Source of the DNA: Anadara kagoshimensis
Taxonomy: Eukaryota; Mollusca; Bivalvia; Arcoida; Arcidae
DNA length: 64,000 nt
Assembly (NCBI GenBank): GCA_021292105.1
Contig: CM037871.1
Coordinates: 14,300,196 to 14,364,195, forward strand
Reading direction: 5' to 3'
Shown piece by piece: positions 1 through 11,477 of this stretch. A program made the translations under genes and the position numbers. Position 1 is the stretch's first letter. Each line of letters opens with the position of its first letter. The notes under the pieces are model-generated. The model did not search any database, was not told the DNA's origin, and saw only the letters and a program-made list of their open reading frames with translations.

Positions 1-154
1 TAAAGTTTTGAAAATGTCTGAGAACTTAATAGATATAAAGTATTGAAAAATGTCTGAGAAAAAATATTTTTTATGTTTCTCTTGTCTGTCTGAAGTCAAA
101 AATCGATTTTATCAAGCCTCTAAAGTAAAATTCATATACCGACAGAGGCGTGAA

Positions 155-268
155 ATATTGATTGTTTGATTAGGGTTTTACGTCTTAGTCAATAATATTT
201 CACTTATATCAAGAAGTTATCAGCTTTAGTGGAAATGACAGAAAATTTAACCTTTGGAATGCATTCAT
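155..268 (-). repeat. Fragment of a tRNA-derived SINE (SINE-2 tail)
   Basis: The stretch keeps the tail half of the SINE-2 family seen at 60901-61230: a TTTTACGTC stretch, then AATATTTCACTTATATC, then a degraded CAGCT..AGGTGAA-like segment. The tRNA-like head is missing. It lies in the reverse orientation. Confidence 0.6.
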
Positions 269-529
269 AAAATTCTGAAGTCATAGCTACTCAGTGTCAA
301 GTCTTTATAATGTCTCTCACAAAGTCCCAGAGACTTTTATTTCTAAATGTTGTAACAAAGTTGTACCATAGTTATAAAAGCTAAGAAAATTTCATTTGAA
401 ACTATACTACGAACATTTAACGTGATAGATTCAACTTTCTATTGTCAACTATTCCTATAATGCATTCACGTTTATCGTGCTTTTATCGTAGTTATGGTGT
501 GTTTGTTTTGAAATTAAAACATTAGCTAA

Positions 530-1060
530 GAGCGCTTGTGAACCTTAAATTACGAAGCAAGCCGCTTACAAATAAAATCGTTAGACTCACAAATGCCGAA
601 AGTCTCGGCCTATCAAAAGTTTTTGAACCTCATCACAATATCATATGACTTTGTAACATAAATTACCCTTGATATATTTGACGTGCTATAGTTCCATGTC
701 CCTGATTTCAGAAGTTATGAAACAATGTAGGTAGGAATACAAGATTTGCTTACACTTCCGATACACATGATCTCACTTTCCAGGTTGAAGTTCACATGGT
801 AACGCAATTTGAGTTTTTAAAGCTTTTACTTTGGTAAAGAACTTTTTATCTTGATTGGTGTGCTTGTTTTCAGTATATTTGAGTTCTATACCATAGTAAA
901 ATTTCCTTTTCGTTTACAATTTTAGTTTCAGAGATGTTGGTGGTAGCTAGCTAGGCGGAATGTTTCTGATCTTCCAGAGCACCTGTCCCTTCTTCTCTGA
1001 TGGACGTTCGCGTGTTTTACTTTATTTGCCAAAGTTCCTTTTTAAATATAATTTAAAAAT
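530..1060 (-). repeat. Degenerate copy of interspersed repeat A
   Basis: Read on the minus strand this follows the order of motifs of repeat A (best copy 13080-13610): a GCTTACAAATAAA block, a CCGAAAGTCTCGGCCTATCAA block, a CATCACAATAT block, GACGTGCTATAGTTCCATG, a GGTAGCTAGCT block and a CTTCCAGAGCACC block. It is heavily diverged and carries an insertion of about 200 bases near 660-900. Confidence 0.5.
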
Positions 1061-1540
1061 CGACCAGTGTGTGTTTGATTTAAATATATATACAATTTGA
1101 TAACATTATTACAAACACTCCTATCCGTTTGCATGGTTGTTGATTATTTTATTGATTATTAATTATTGATTGTATCTGTTCACGAGAAAGATTACTAATG
1201 TGATTGTATTTATATGTTTGTAGAATTTAACTATTTATCAATGGATAAATCGATTTCAGGTCGTTAAGTGTTTCTTTTCTCAATCTTGGAAAATGAATTT
1301 ATTTTAAGTATAAATATGGTTTAGTTATCGCTCAGTCAAAACAAACATCCTACGCATTGACGTCACAATTTACACCGTAGACATGTTGTACAACTCACTA
1401 AACTTTTTGTCAATAGTGTTTATGTCCTTTATCTTTGGTGGCTAAGTGTTCTCAAATTCGTGATGGTGGATCACGTTGCTTATCTTAGCTTAGCATAGGC
1501 AATATAATAAAAAACAAACATACTAATGCAGGTCCGAATC

Positions 1541-1850
1541 ACAATCTATAAGCAAAGTAAAAACTTTGGAACTGACAAGTCGGGTTAAATACGTGAACGT
1601 CCACCAGGGAGGCGAGGCCGGGTGCTCCGGAAGGGTAAGCATATCCTATATAGCTAGCTACACCCGCCAGGAGTGTAACCAAAATTGTGTGAATAACATG
1701 GAACTATGGGGCGTCAAATATAATCAGAGCAATCCTGGACAAAGAGACGTCAAACTTATGAACAATACTGTGATGACGACCATAAAACGTTTTGAGGGCC
1801 TTGATAAGGCTAGGCTTGCAATATCCCTTAGTCAAGATTTTTTTTTGCAT
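1541..1850 (+). repeat. Interspersed repeat A, well-preserved copy
   Basis: This plus-strand copy starts at the CACAATCTATAAGCAAAGT block and runs through GAGGCCGGGTGCTCCGGAAG, a TAGCTAGCTACACCCGCC block, CAATCCTGGACA, AATACTGTGATGACG and GGCTAGGCTTGCAATATCCC. The 99-residue open frame over it (1566-1865) is a by-product of the repeat and matches no family I recognise. Confidence 0.7.
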
Positions 1851-1994
1851 AATCAAATAAAATGACGATGATGATTATATTCCTGTATATTTATTCCATA
1901 TGAGAACGTTCCCTTGCCAAAGCTAAGATGTTATCCCCTATTCCAGTGTTATCGACCGTCCCATCATTCCATACCATTCTTGTTCAAATTACAG

Positions 1995-2100
1995 TCACAT
2001 AGCAAAGTAAAAACTTTGAAAACTGTCGAATAATATCAAACATTAAACTTCGACCAGGAAAATGGGACCAGGTGCCACGGAAGGGTAAGTACCTCGTCTT
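1995..2100 (+). repeat. Repeat A, 5' fragment
   Basis: It shows AGCAAAGTAAAAACTTTGAA followed by a degraded ACTTCGACCAGG and GTGCCACGGAAGGGTAAG. It ends abruptly before the TAGCTACACCCGCC block. Confidence 0.55.
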
Positions 2101-2326
2101 TATCGATCTGCAACCGAAAATTCAGTCTTGTATACGCATTTGTAGTCATTTGAAATATATGTATTGCATGTTGGTTGAAATGCTTTGCTTGGAGAAATGA
2201 GACTAATTAAGACTGTTCTTAAACTTTCTTAAATTACAATAATATTCACAGAAAATTTTATAGTTGTTGATAAAATGACTAGAATTAAAAATATTTAAAT
2301 GGAGATGATTCAGAAAGTTTAGACTA

Positions 2327-3323
2327 CAGGTCAATGTCAAAATTAACGTCGCCCCTACTGTGTCAAAATAAACGTCACCCTGCAGCCCTGCAATTCTGCC
2401 AGATTTGCAGCAAAAATGTTTAAACTGAAGTTCCATAATTTTTTTCTTAAAAATTTGCCCCCCTTAAATTTACAAATTGTCGTTGCATTCTCAATATCCA
2501 GCATTTCTTTCAGTTGTTGAGGTAAATTTCAGTTCTGAAACATTATTTAAAACATAGCCTCAGTTCGTTCCATTTCCTAATGGAAACACAAAAATTCCCG
2601 GCAAATAAATTAAAAACCGTTTAAAATATGACTCAAATATTTACAAAATCAGAAAGGTTTGTCATCATTTCGCGGCAGCCAAAAGGTACAGTTGAAAGAA
2701 GATTGTGGTGTCTGATCAAAGAAGCTATTAAGGCAAGTTAACATCCTTCTTTATTGGTTTCATATATGTTGATTCTGTTGTTTTTTGACATTTGTCTTTT
2801 TTAAACAACACTGATTATCCTAAAAGGCTATGGCTCCTGCCCATAATTCCAGATCTACCAGGCGTTTCCTAGAGTCTAAACAAATTCATATTTTAGATTG
2901 GCCATCAAACTCGCCAGATATGAGTCCGATTGAAAATCTGTGGGATGCTTTGAAAAGGGACGTCGCAATGGACAATCCAAAATCGTGTAACGATCTATGG
3001 GAAAGCGTCAAAAAGCATTGGTACAGGATAAATAAGAACTATCCTGAAAAGTTATACGACAGTCTTCCCAGACGTGTTCAGTCTGTTATAAGAGTTCGTG
3101 GTGCCTCAACTAAGTATTAATGGTGTTTGTTTGTACCAAGGCGATATTAAATACTTAATGATTGGTTTCTTTGTCTTGTTTTCTATTTTATAATGTCGTT
3201 CATTTACCATTTAGCTCCAAATTATAAGTTTTTTTTAAATCAAAGCTAATAAGATAATTGATTTTCGATAGGGAGACGTTAATTTTGACACAGTAAGGGT
3301 GACCTTAATTTTGACATGACCTG
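2327..3323. mobile_element. Tc1/mariner-type DNA transposon, internally deleted
   Basis: A 997-bp element has terminal inverted repeats of about 55 bp. The left one starts CAGGTCAATGTCAAAATTAA and the right one ends TTTTGACATGACCTG. It is flanked on both sides by TA (2325-2326 and 3324-3325), the target duplication made by Tc1/mariner elements. It carries only the 3' third of a transposase gene (2830-3120). Known full-length relatives are about 1.3 kb or longer, so this copy has lost the N-terminal region and is probably immobile on its own. Confidence 0.85.
2830..3120 (+). pseudogene. Tc1/mariner transposase, C-terminal remnant
   Basis: The 96-residue open frame covers the end of a DDE/D transposase. 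Residues 1-6 (MAPAHN) correspond to the usual DNAPAH block with its catalytic Asp and Asn lost. Residues 23-41 (LDWPSNSPDMSPIENLWDA) are the hallmark stretch holding the third catalytic acid in the SPIENLW region. The remainder matches the family's usual C-terminal helical tail. An in-frame stop (TAA, 2821-2823) lies just upstream. About two thirds of the protein, including the DNA-binding helix-turn-helix domains and the first catalytic Asp, is absent. The ATG is therefore a chance start and the gene is dead. The family assignment is firm; activity is excluded by the missing residues. Confidence 0.85.
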
Positions 3324-3339
3324 TACAGCTATAGATAGT

Positions 3340-4011
3340 TATATCAAGAAAATATACAGGCCCAACCCAAAAGTTTGAAGACCACTATATATAACCTTTG
3401 TAAAGCAGCAATCTCAATACTTAGTGTTTTGATAACTGAAATTTGCCAAAGAACGAATTTATCTAATATATTATATCTTCTTCAAATGACATTATAGACG
3501 AAAGGTTTAATTTTGCTCCAAGTAAACGGCGAGCGGTAAAACAAATAAAAAAACTAATGAAAAAACTTATTTTTATTTACTTTGCTTCTGGATTGATATT
3601 CGGACACGGTTTAGTATGTTTGTTCTTGATTATAAAACATGACATAATTTGTTAAAGCTGACAAACTCTGACCTTCCTATAAACAACATTAAAAGGGAAC
3701 TCCAAACATTGGGGTTGAGCAGGTATAACCATATCTGCTTTTATTAGAGCTGTTCATCTAGTCGGTCATTATGGAATTTTCAATACAGCTAAACGTGAGT
3801 CTTAGTTAGTTACAAGATAGGATAAATATCTCTAATTGAACCAAAGATTTAATCGCTTTGAGCTATAATCACTCACTGGTATGTATTTTTATACCAAACA
3901 CTCAAGTTCTATATAAATTACCATGTTTGTTTTTCTTATTATTCAGAATAAAAGGATAAACGGATATATCCAATGGCATAAAACTGATGATATTTGATAG
4001 TTATTCATTAG
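3340..4011. other. Intergenic stretch, little recognisable
   Basis: AT-rich sequence with no coding signal. The only recognisable piece is a repeat A end at about 3562-3640 (minus strand; TTTGCTTCTGGATTGATATT followed by TTAGTATGTTTGTTC). Confidence 0.5.
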
Positions 4012-4062
4012 CAGACCTGTCTGAAAGTTAAACACTAAGCTAACGCAATAGTGTCGAATCAA
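4012..4062 (+). repeat. MITE B terminal fragment
   Basis: It reads CAGACCTGTCTGAAAGTTAA ACACTAAGCTAACG, the terminal inverted repeat of MITE B, and is cut off after about 50 bp exactly where SINE-1 begins. The SINE probably inserted into the MITE. Confidence 0.65.
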
Positions 4063-4440
4063 GGAGGGCGCGGTGGCCTAATGGATAAGACGTGAGTCTT
4101 CAAATCCAGGGTGTCTAACCGCTGTGAGTTCGAGTCCCGCTCGGACCACATGTGGGAAAGTGAATTTTCCTTGCCTTTGGCCTTTACTGATTCACCTGGT
4201 ATCAGTATAATGGACTGGGGGAGTGGTACGCTTGCCTGCGGTGTACTGACTCTGTGAGCTAGCACGGTAAAGTCGACTTGAGTGTGCGCTAGTACAAGGC
4301 AGACCATACAACACACTCGCACCTCACATGCATACACAAGAAGTGTTCAAAGAATAATCCATAGAGATAAATGAAATAGTTCTCGTCGCGAATAGCTGAA
4401 AAATTGCTGCTGCGACGTTAAGCAACATTCAACCAACCAA
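4063..4440 (+). mobile_element. tRNA-derived SINE (SINE-1), full length
   Basis: The head (4063-4148) resembles a tRNA, most like tRNA-Arg: the A box GTGGCCTAATGG and the B box GAGTTCGAGTCCC are both present. The body runs from CACATGTGGGAAAGTGAATT to TGCGCTAGTACAAGGCAGAC. The tail ends GCGACGTTAAGCAACATTC followed by (AACC)n. No coding capacity is expected; transcription by RNA polymerase III and movement by a LINE partner are family knowledge. Other copies are at 37257, 45805 and 54580. Confidence 0.85.
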
Positions 4441-5032
4441 CTATTCAACTCTCAATATATATATAATCCATGTATCAATCAATCTACCCATCCTTCGATA
4501 TATACAGGTTTTTGAGCTGTTATCTCTCGTCTAAAAGCTATCTATTTTAATCACTCGGTAGCCGATATGTTTCGATTTCTTTTTGTTCGCTTAATGTTAA
4601 ACTTTTGACAGGGGTCTGTTCTGCATTTATATTAATTTAATGCCACAAAACTCCAATTGAGCGTCAATCTGCAATTTAATGCTTAGATGACACCTTTGTA
4701 ATTTATGCATACCAATGAGTGCTGATATACTGTAGAACCGTTTGTACTTTGATTAAATCCATCCAATCCGTATTAAGTTATTTCCGGGTCTAATTGCGAT
4801 TTGAATGTTTCAGATGTTACTTATAATTGCCTAGTCAAAAAGAATATTAGTTTTTTTTTCTATAATAAAGATGAATGGGATAGAAGGAGTTTAAAAATGC
4901 ATTAATGTTGTCTACTAAAATTATTATATGTTTGTAGTAGTGTGTTGAATAAACACCGATCAAATTATAACTGTTTAATATTAGTATCCTCAGAAAGCAC
5001 CGACTACAACTCCAAAATAAGATTGCGAAACA

Positions 5033-5150
5033 CATACATAACCCTCTCCGGATTAAAGTTTAAAAAGCTCAGTAACGACTTACAAAATTGGATATGTGAT
5101 CTTCTACCAAGGAAGTGAGGCCGTCTACCTCAAAGGGTAGGCGGTTCCTG
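5033..5150 (+). repeat. Repeat A, 5' fragment
   Basis: ATCTTCTACCAAGGAAGTGA followed by GGCCGTCTACCTCAAAGGGT corresponds to the GAAGTGAGGCCGGGTGCTCC block of repeat A. It runs on to CTACCTGGTTACAC and then diverges. Confidence 0.5.
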
Positions 5151-5289
5151 TCTACCTGGTTACACATTTCACCTGTCGAATAAAAATCCATAATAAAAGG
5201 AAAATGGAACTTAGCATAATTGTTGAGACAGTAGGAATGTCATCTATCCTAGTACGTTGATATAGAAAAATCAACTGCAATATCACAAG

Positions 5290-5755
5290 CACTAAACATT
5301 TTGAAGCTGAATGACAATCGCGATGTGGACTACGGTAAACTTTTTTTGTGGCAATATACATGCTTCTTCTGCTTATGAACAATTTCTTTTGCAATTTTAA
5401 CGCTTTAGTATAGATTGTTCTCACTTCAGGAACTTTGTAAAAAGAAAATTGCTTATAAATTAATTACTGATTCAGGTATATTACAAACCTAGATTAGTCA
5501 AGGTCCACTTCCAGCTTAATGGTCGTCATCACAATATTATGGATGTATCTGTGCCCCAAAGTTATTTCGAGTACGTGTGACGTCCTTTCGTTCCGTGTCC
5601 CTTTCATTCTTCATTTTATTTACAAATACGGGGACGTAGCTCGCTGAAAAGGTGGTTTTTACCCTTCCAGACACGCACCCGGCCTCACCGTCCTAGTAAG
5701 TTCGCGTATTTGCCTTATTTTTTACGTTTTCAAAGTTTTACTTTATTTAAGATTG
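5290..5755 (-). repeat. Repeat A, long diverged copy
   Basis: It shows GCAATATACATGCTTCTTCT (also at 13170), then AATGGTCGTCATCACAATAT, GACGTCCTTTCGTTCCGTGT, a TAGCTCGCTGA block, CACGCACCCGGCCTCACCGT and a final CAAAGTTTTACTTT. This copy shows that repeat A extends beyond the 430-bp core. Confidence 0.6.
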
Positions 5756-5759
5756 TAAT

Positions 5760-5870
5760 AGATAAAAAGACATCATACGTATCAATATTTTCATGATGAC
5801 GGTCATTAAACTTCATCGCCTTGATATGCTTTGGCTTGCAATATATCCCTGCGCGCTAAAACCAATGTTC
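5760..5870 (+). repeat. Repeat A, 3' fragment
   Basis: ATGATGACGGTCATTAAACTT, CGCCTTGATATGCTTTGGCT and TTGCAATATATCCCTG match the 3' part of plus-strand repeat A. It lies directly beside a minus-strand copy, so two copies are head to tail here. Confidence 0.5.
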
Positions 5871-6094
5871 ATTCAAACATTTAGATATCAGGGGGTTTTC
5901 TAAAAGTCGTGTCGTAGTCTTGTAAAGATATAAAATGTTAAACATATATTGTTGCATTGAGAAATACTTTCAAATCTGGCTACGTGCTCCCATTTTCCTA
6001 TAATGGATCATGCCTGAATATTTTTTTCAGAAGTGATTTTTAGTTTATTTAAAAATTATGGATTTTATATTAAAATATAACACATAAGATGTGT

Positions 6095-6260
6095 TGTTAC
6101 TCTGGACGCATTTGTTCCTTTCATTTGCAATTTTGGTTGCACATGTTGCGGGTGAAGCTAGCAATACTCTTCCGGAGCACCCGTTGTCTTTTTCCTGTTG
6201 GAAGTTCACACATTTAACTTAATTTAAAAATTTAAAACCATAACATTTTTTGTTTACATT
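6095..6260 (-). repeat. Repeat A fragment
   Basis: GTTCCTTTCATTTGCAATTT, ACATGTTGCGGGTGAAGCTA, CTCTTCCGGAGCACCCG and TGTTGGAAGTTCACACATTT follow repeat A in reverse orientation. Confidence 0.55.
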
Positions 6261-6789
6261 GTCTTTTTTTATTTTGATTTAAATATGGGCTGACATGTTT
6301 GCTTTTTAAATAATTTACTTTAAAATGATCTACGTTTCAATGAAACTAGCTATGTCAAATTATAAAATAGAAATCGGTAAAGAAAATATTCAGACATAGG
6401 AATAAATTATACTGTTCCCCAATAAACATTTTAATTGACAGAACGTTGGGAAAATGTCTTCTAAATGGAATATAAAAGTTATATATATATATATTCGTTG
6501 CTATCATTCAGACGTCATACGAACATCTTATTTTACAGACAATTCTAAAATAGTTTTATTATAACACATAGGTTTTTCCTCAGAAACGATGGCAATAAAC
6601 ATTGGTGAAAAGAATAATCTGCGTTCGGAATGTTGAATGTTCTCAAAATAAACAAAAAATGTATAATGACACAATACATTGTATATTGCATAATTTTATG
6701 TTTAAAATTGAAATTAAAATATGTTTAACTGTAGTGTCAGTGAGGTGAAACTTACTTTGTGACAAAAAATAATTCGTATTTCTACCTTG

Positions 6790-7130
6790 CTGCAAAATTC
6801 TTTAAGCACAAGCTGCTTACAAACAAAAATTGTTGACCAAGAGATATTGAAAGCCTAGACTTATCAAGCTCCTCAAACTTTTTATGGCTACCATTATACT
6901 TTTGTTGATCAGATGTTTATGATCGTTTACGCCCAATAATTCCATGTTCCTTTATTTTAAATTTAATTACACACCTGGCTGGTATTAATAGCTCAACAGG
7001 ATGTGCTTTCCTTTTCAGAAAACACCAGAACTCACTTGGTGGAATTTCACGTGTTTAGTCTAACTTGAAGATTCAAAGTTTTTACTTGGCTTTTAGATTG
7101 ATTTGTATGTTCGATTTTGATTTGAACATA
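6790..7130 (-). repeat. Repeat A, nearly complete core
   Basis: It begins AAGCTGCTTACAAACAAAAA and passes through AGCCTAGACTTATCAAGCTC, the CATTATACTTTTGTTGATCA block, AATTCCATGTTCCTTT and AATAGCTCAACAGGATGTGC to CACGTGTTTAGTC and AGTTTTTACTTGGCTTT. Order and spacing match the copy at 13250-13600. Confidence 0.65.
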
Positions 7131-8790
7131 GTTGCATTTTTTCCTTGTTTCATAATATACTCCATAGACTTGTCTGACCATGTTAACTATGGTTTGAAAG
7201 CAATTCGTTCTTGTCAATGACCCCATGCACGACGAGACCATAAATTGATATAAATAAAACAAGAGCTTATATGACAGTCTATCTTCCTTGATTTAACACC
7301 AAAAAGTCACTCTTACTGGCAATTACTATTCCGTAATGAACTATAATAGCTTTTTAGATTCAATTACGAGTAAAAGAATAAGTGGATGGTGTTATTTGTC
7401 TGTTTATGTGTAAAGTAAAGCGAAATCTCTCTGATACGCTATGATAGAGCGTCGTTTCACTACTTTATACAACGAATCAAGCTGTATAAAAATATTGCAA
7501 GTATGTTGCTGCATAGAAGAAAAATTTGCAAGTAGTAAAAATGAAGTCATATCATTTGTCATAAAAATTCAAATATAGCCGATATCAGTGTCGTAATTGA
7601 GGCTAAAATATGAAACAGAGCTCCTAAAATAAGTCTATCTTTCGAACTCACTAGAATAGATGATATTTAAATAATTTAAAAATTTATAATTATTTAGAGA
7701 TAAGAAGTCATCTACATATCTATATGTTGAATTAATTGGTTTAGCGATACGAAAGTCTTCTCTCCAGATTTTTTAAAGTTCTGCATAAAGCCTGCTTCGT
7801 ATTAATAAAGAAACAAACCACTAACCAATGGCGTAGTTTATCAGAAATTTGCATTACCAAACACAACAAAAATGCTGTCTATCAAAAACTGTTTTAATGT
7901 TTTTTACAGTTTATTTTTGTTTTAAAGTCCGCATAGTGCTTGCAAAATATCCAGAATGCATGTTCAGCCTTAGATGTTTGTATCTCTGATTACTACGATT
8001 AATTAATGAGGAATTTTATTTGAAATTAAAATGATGTAAAGTGCAGACAAGACAAGTCAAGTTTTTAATACGAGATAAAGTATTTAAAGCAATGTGTTCA
8101 AGTAATTCTTAATAACTCTTTAGATGAAAAACATGCGGTAACCACAGGCACTTGGGTTCAAGATAGAAAAGGGGGCTCCGTGAGTCTGTTTATATCAAAA
8201 TTGCATGTCTTGTTCTTTAATACATAGAGAAAATTAAGAAAATCTTAAAGTGCAATAAAATTAATTTATCAGTTTTCAGATATAATAAAGCATTGTTGAG
8301 TCGACCAAACTATGAATTTAAAAAAACCCCACCTGAACCCAAGTGTCTGTGACAGTGACTAACGCGTCGAATAGCATGAAACAACATTGTTAATCAACGT
8401 AGCACCTAAATAGCAATCATTGCTTGTAAGGGTTGTAAACTTTAGTACATATGAAAAATTTAAAGTTATCTATTATGCCTATTTATCAACAACTAGAATA
8501 AGTTCACAGACAGGATTATACAACGTTAATCGTCTACAAAAAAATATCAATTGAATTATCTTACCCGATTTCTCGTTTAAATGTTAAATGCTATAACAGA
8601 CATAGAGATCTTTGAGATAAGTTTGATTTTTTCCACTTTTTGGTCTGTGGCACAGATAAAAAAGAATCCCTTGTATAACGTTTGCAAATATAAAAAAAAA
8701 ATATGGATACAAATTGACTAATGGCAGTTTGGTCAAGCCTCACTTAGCAATATTGGCTATTATTGGTAAAGGGAAAAATCGAAAACGTAT
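7131..8790. other. Intergenic stretch, mostly unrecognised
   Basis: No open frame with family similarity and no tandem structure. About 7420-7575 resembles the outer part of repeat A in plus orientation (GTATGTTGCTGCATAGAAGA, then AAAATGAAGTCATATCATTT). The rest gives no recognisable signal. Confidence 0.4.
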
Positions 8791-8796
8791 CACAAC

Positions 8797-9308
8797 CACA
8801 AGATGAAATGCCATCTATAAGCCACCTATAAGCCATGCTTATAGGAGCTTATAGATTGGCTAATAGGAGCTTATAGGTGGCATAAAGTGGCTTATAGGAC
8901 CTCCATCTATAAGCAACCTATAAGTCATCTATAAGCCTGGCTTATTGGCACTCATAATTTATAACAATAAAAGAAATATTTTTTGTAATAATTATTTTTA
9001 ATATATTTATATTATTTTAAAGGTAAAAATAATAAATATGGAAATTTGTTTTCTGTATTTGTTTGTTGAAACAAACCCTTAAAGATCTTCAAACCAAATT
9101 AAAGTTCTTTAAAATTTACTTCTACTGAAAGAAGGCTTATAGGTGGTTTATAGATGACTTATATTTTGAGTGCCAATAAGCCATCTATAAGCCGGCTTAT
9201 AGATGGCTTATAGGTCATCTATAAACAGCTTATAGGTGGCTTATAGCCCTCTATAAACCCCCTATAAGCCACCTATAAACTGGCTTATAGACAGTTTTTC
9301 ATCTTGTG
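8797..9308. mobile_element. Foldback element with subrepeat arms
   Basis: A 512-bp inverted-repeat structure. The outer ends are CACAAGATGAAA (8797-8808) and its complement TTTCATCTTGTG (9297-9308); the inner arm ends are GGCTTATTGGCACTCA (near 8937) and TGAGTGCCAATAAGCC (near 9168). Both arms of about 150 bp consist of tandem variants of an 11-bp unit, GCCACCTATAA or its complement. The 200-bp centre is very AT-rich. AAC occurs immediately outside both ends (8794-8796, 9309-9311) and may be a 3-bp target duplication. No coding frame is present. Confidence 0.75.
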
Positions 9309-9424
9309 AACTTTGATATTTACGTTATGCTTTATTTTACTCGGAATTTGGTTAATAAATACGGTTAATAGAAATATTGTCAACACACTAATGCCTGGAA
9401 TTTGACGTTTGTAATCCAACGAAA

Positions 9425-9560
9425 TCCAGAGGTACTTTCTGTTCGGAGCACGCAACTTGATTCCCTTGGTAAAAATGTACCTGTTAAACTAAACTCAACA
9501 AATTTCAAAGTTGTTACTTTTCTTTTTTGATTAAAATTTAAACATAATCTGGGTCTTAAT
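9425..9560 (-). repeat. Repeat A, degenerate fragment
   Basis: GAGGTACTTTCTGTTCGGAG followed by CACGCAACTTGATTCCCTTG and TTTCAAAGTTGTTACTTT aligns with the end of minus-strand repeat A. The 80-residue frame at 9598-9840 has no recognisable similarity and I do not call it a gene. Confidence 0.4.
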
Positions 9561-9913
9561 TAAAACATAATGCATTGATTTACAAATTTAAACCTTAATG
9601 TTTATTTTAGACGATCGCCTAAAGGAGTTGCAGATTAATTTTATTATGCTTTATCCTAACATAACAGATGTGAACTTTATCCTTAAACGACAGCTTAGTA
9701 GCGAAAAGAAAGTTTCATTAATAATAACAACCACTAGACTGGTATCTATGCTTTTCGAATTAACATCCTCGAGGAAACTTATATCCCAGGAACCAATACA
9801 TAGTATTATCAGATATTACCTGATTTTCATTGTTTATTAAAATGATCAGCTTATTAAAATATAAAACTTCTGAAAAGATAAGCTTTACTTAATCACTAAT
9901 TACTGGAATCACT

Positions 9914-10320
9914 CTGTGACAGTGAAACACGCTTTATTGTCACAGAAAATCAAATTAACTTGAATAAAGATATTATTCACTTATACCTACGAGAAATCTG
10001 TATGCGCATCTGCGATGTCTAGAATATAAAATCATGCTCAGGGTAAAACGTTGGCGCTATGGGGCTTTAACATGTTAAAAAAACAAGGAAATGACGGATG
10101 CTGTTACGCGTATGACGTAAAACGTTACCAAGGACATCAATTCTGGTGAAAACATCGCCAGATTTTTGCAATGTAAAATCCCCGTAGCGCCAACATTTTC
10201 CTTTTAACATAATACTTATTTTCAGTTACAACTAGATACAAGTAGGTGAAAATAATATCAATCTGTATTCAAGTTTATTTGATTTGTTGCAAAAATAAAG
10301 AGTATATCGCTGTCACAACC
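9914..10320. mobile_element. Long-TIR MITE (family G)
   Basis: Nested inverted repeats: the outer pair (9914-9995 and 10240-10320) starts CTGTGACAG and contains AATCAAATTAACTTGAATAA and its counterpart. The inner pair is AACGTTGGCGCTATGGGG (10045) against CCCCGTAGCGCCAACATT (10176). The roughly 400-bp unit can fold almost end to end. No open frame is present. One copy only in this window. Confidence 0.65.
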
Positions 10321-11190
10321 ACACACTCTCAATTTATTTGTATAACTACGTTTTAGAATTTGCCATATATGACTTATAGAATATTTTATTATGTTCCTCT
10401 TTTCAGTCTGTCTTGCCCATGTACAAAACAATATTGTATCAAAAACCTCTTTAAGTCATTAATAGACTCGATCCACTGTGAATGATTTCAACGACAGCAT
10501 TATTAAACTTTTATATATTTGCCAATAAATCTGTCTGTGACCATGATTTAATTTGGCGGGCTGAGTTAAGGTAATATATAACTGATTTCCCTAGGTCCCT
10601 CTCTTTTATTAGAGTAAATGGTAAACTTGCCATATGTCGTGTTTATGATTGCGATTTTCTACATTTTTGTCGTGTTATAAAATTTTAGATGAAAATATAA
10701 CGAAACCATTTCATGATTTATTTCACCGTTTTATGCTGTCGTTCTTTTATTATAAAAAATCGCACTTGAAAATTTCAGCATAATTATTCTTAGATACCGT
10801 CATCACAATATTTTTTTACGAGTATGGAATCGAAAGTTACCATGGATATTTTTGACCCATACTTCTTTTTTCAATTTTGACATCAAACATGCGGATGAAA
10901 CTAGCAAAACAGATGATGCTTACCTTTCCGAATCCTAGAGTAATTCTGTCTCTAATTGTTTCATTTTGTGAAAAGGATTTATCATACAAGACCAACCAAT
11001 GGCAGGACAAATTTGTCCACAGATATAGCTACCTGAACAAGTAGTGCTATCTCTTTCGATACACACGGCCCCACGTCCGTTCTTTCTTCTCCCATATGAA
11101 AAAGGTTTGCAGAACATAAAATGATCGATGATGGATTTAATGCAGTCAATACGTTATATGAGTGTTTGAGTTTCTTATTAATTACAGTTT
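10321..11190. other. Intergenic stretch with a degenerate repeat A
   Basis: Bases 10795-10945 carry eroded repeat A motifs in reverse orientation (CCGTCATCACAATATT, AACATGCGGATGAAACTAGC, GCTTACCTTTCCGAATCC). The remainder shows nothing recognisable. Confidence 0.4.
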
Positions 11191-11225
11191 TGTTATGTTA
11201 AATTGTTATGCTTTGGTTTGGTGAG

Positions 11226-11228
<3 letters not shown>

Positions 11229-11300
<72 letters not shown>
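11229..11300. repeat. (AG)n microsatellite
   Basis: About 36 AG dinucleotides with a single phase break near 11270. Open frames on both strands here (Arg-Glu and Ser-Leu runs) are artefacts of the repeat. Confidence 0.95.
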
Positions 11301-11302
<2 letters not shown>

Positions 11303-11477
11303 GTGGTTTCACTTCCCCAGTCAGTAATGTTTCACTAATATGGAGACGTCGCCAATTAAAGGTAACGTGGCAGAGTTTTTTACCTTGCAGTGCACACAGG
11401 ACAATGTGCAGGGACTCATTTCTATATGCCAAATGTTTCGCAAAAAACAGTCACAATCAATGTTCAAGTCTTTGTTA

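Noticed and set aside
1566-1865. 99-codon frame
   Set aside because: It coincides with a copy of repeat A, and other copies are not open in this frame.
4063-4148. tRNA gene
   Set aside because: The arms are imperfect, the sequence continues into a SINE body, and copies occur elsewhere; it is a SINE head. The same holds for 30974, 33559, 44110 and 61150.
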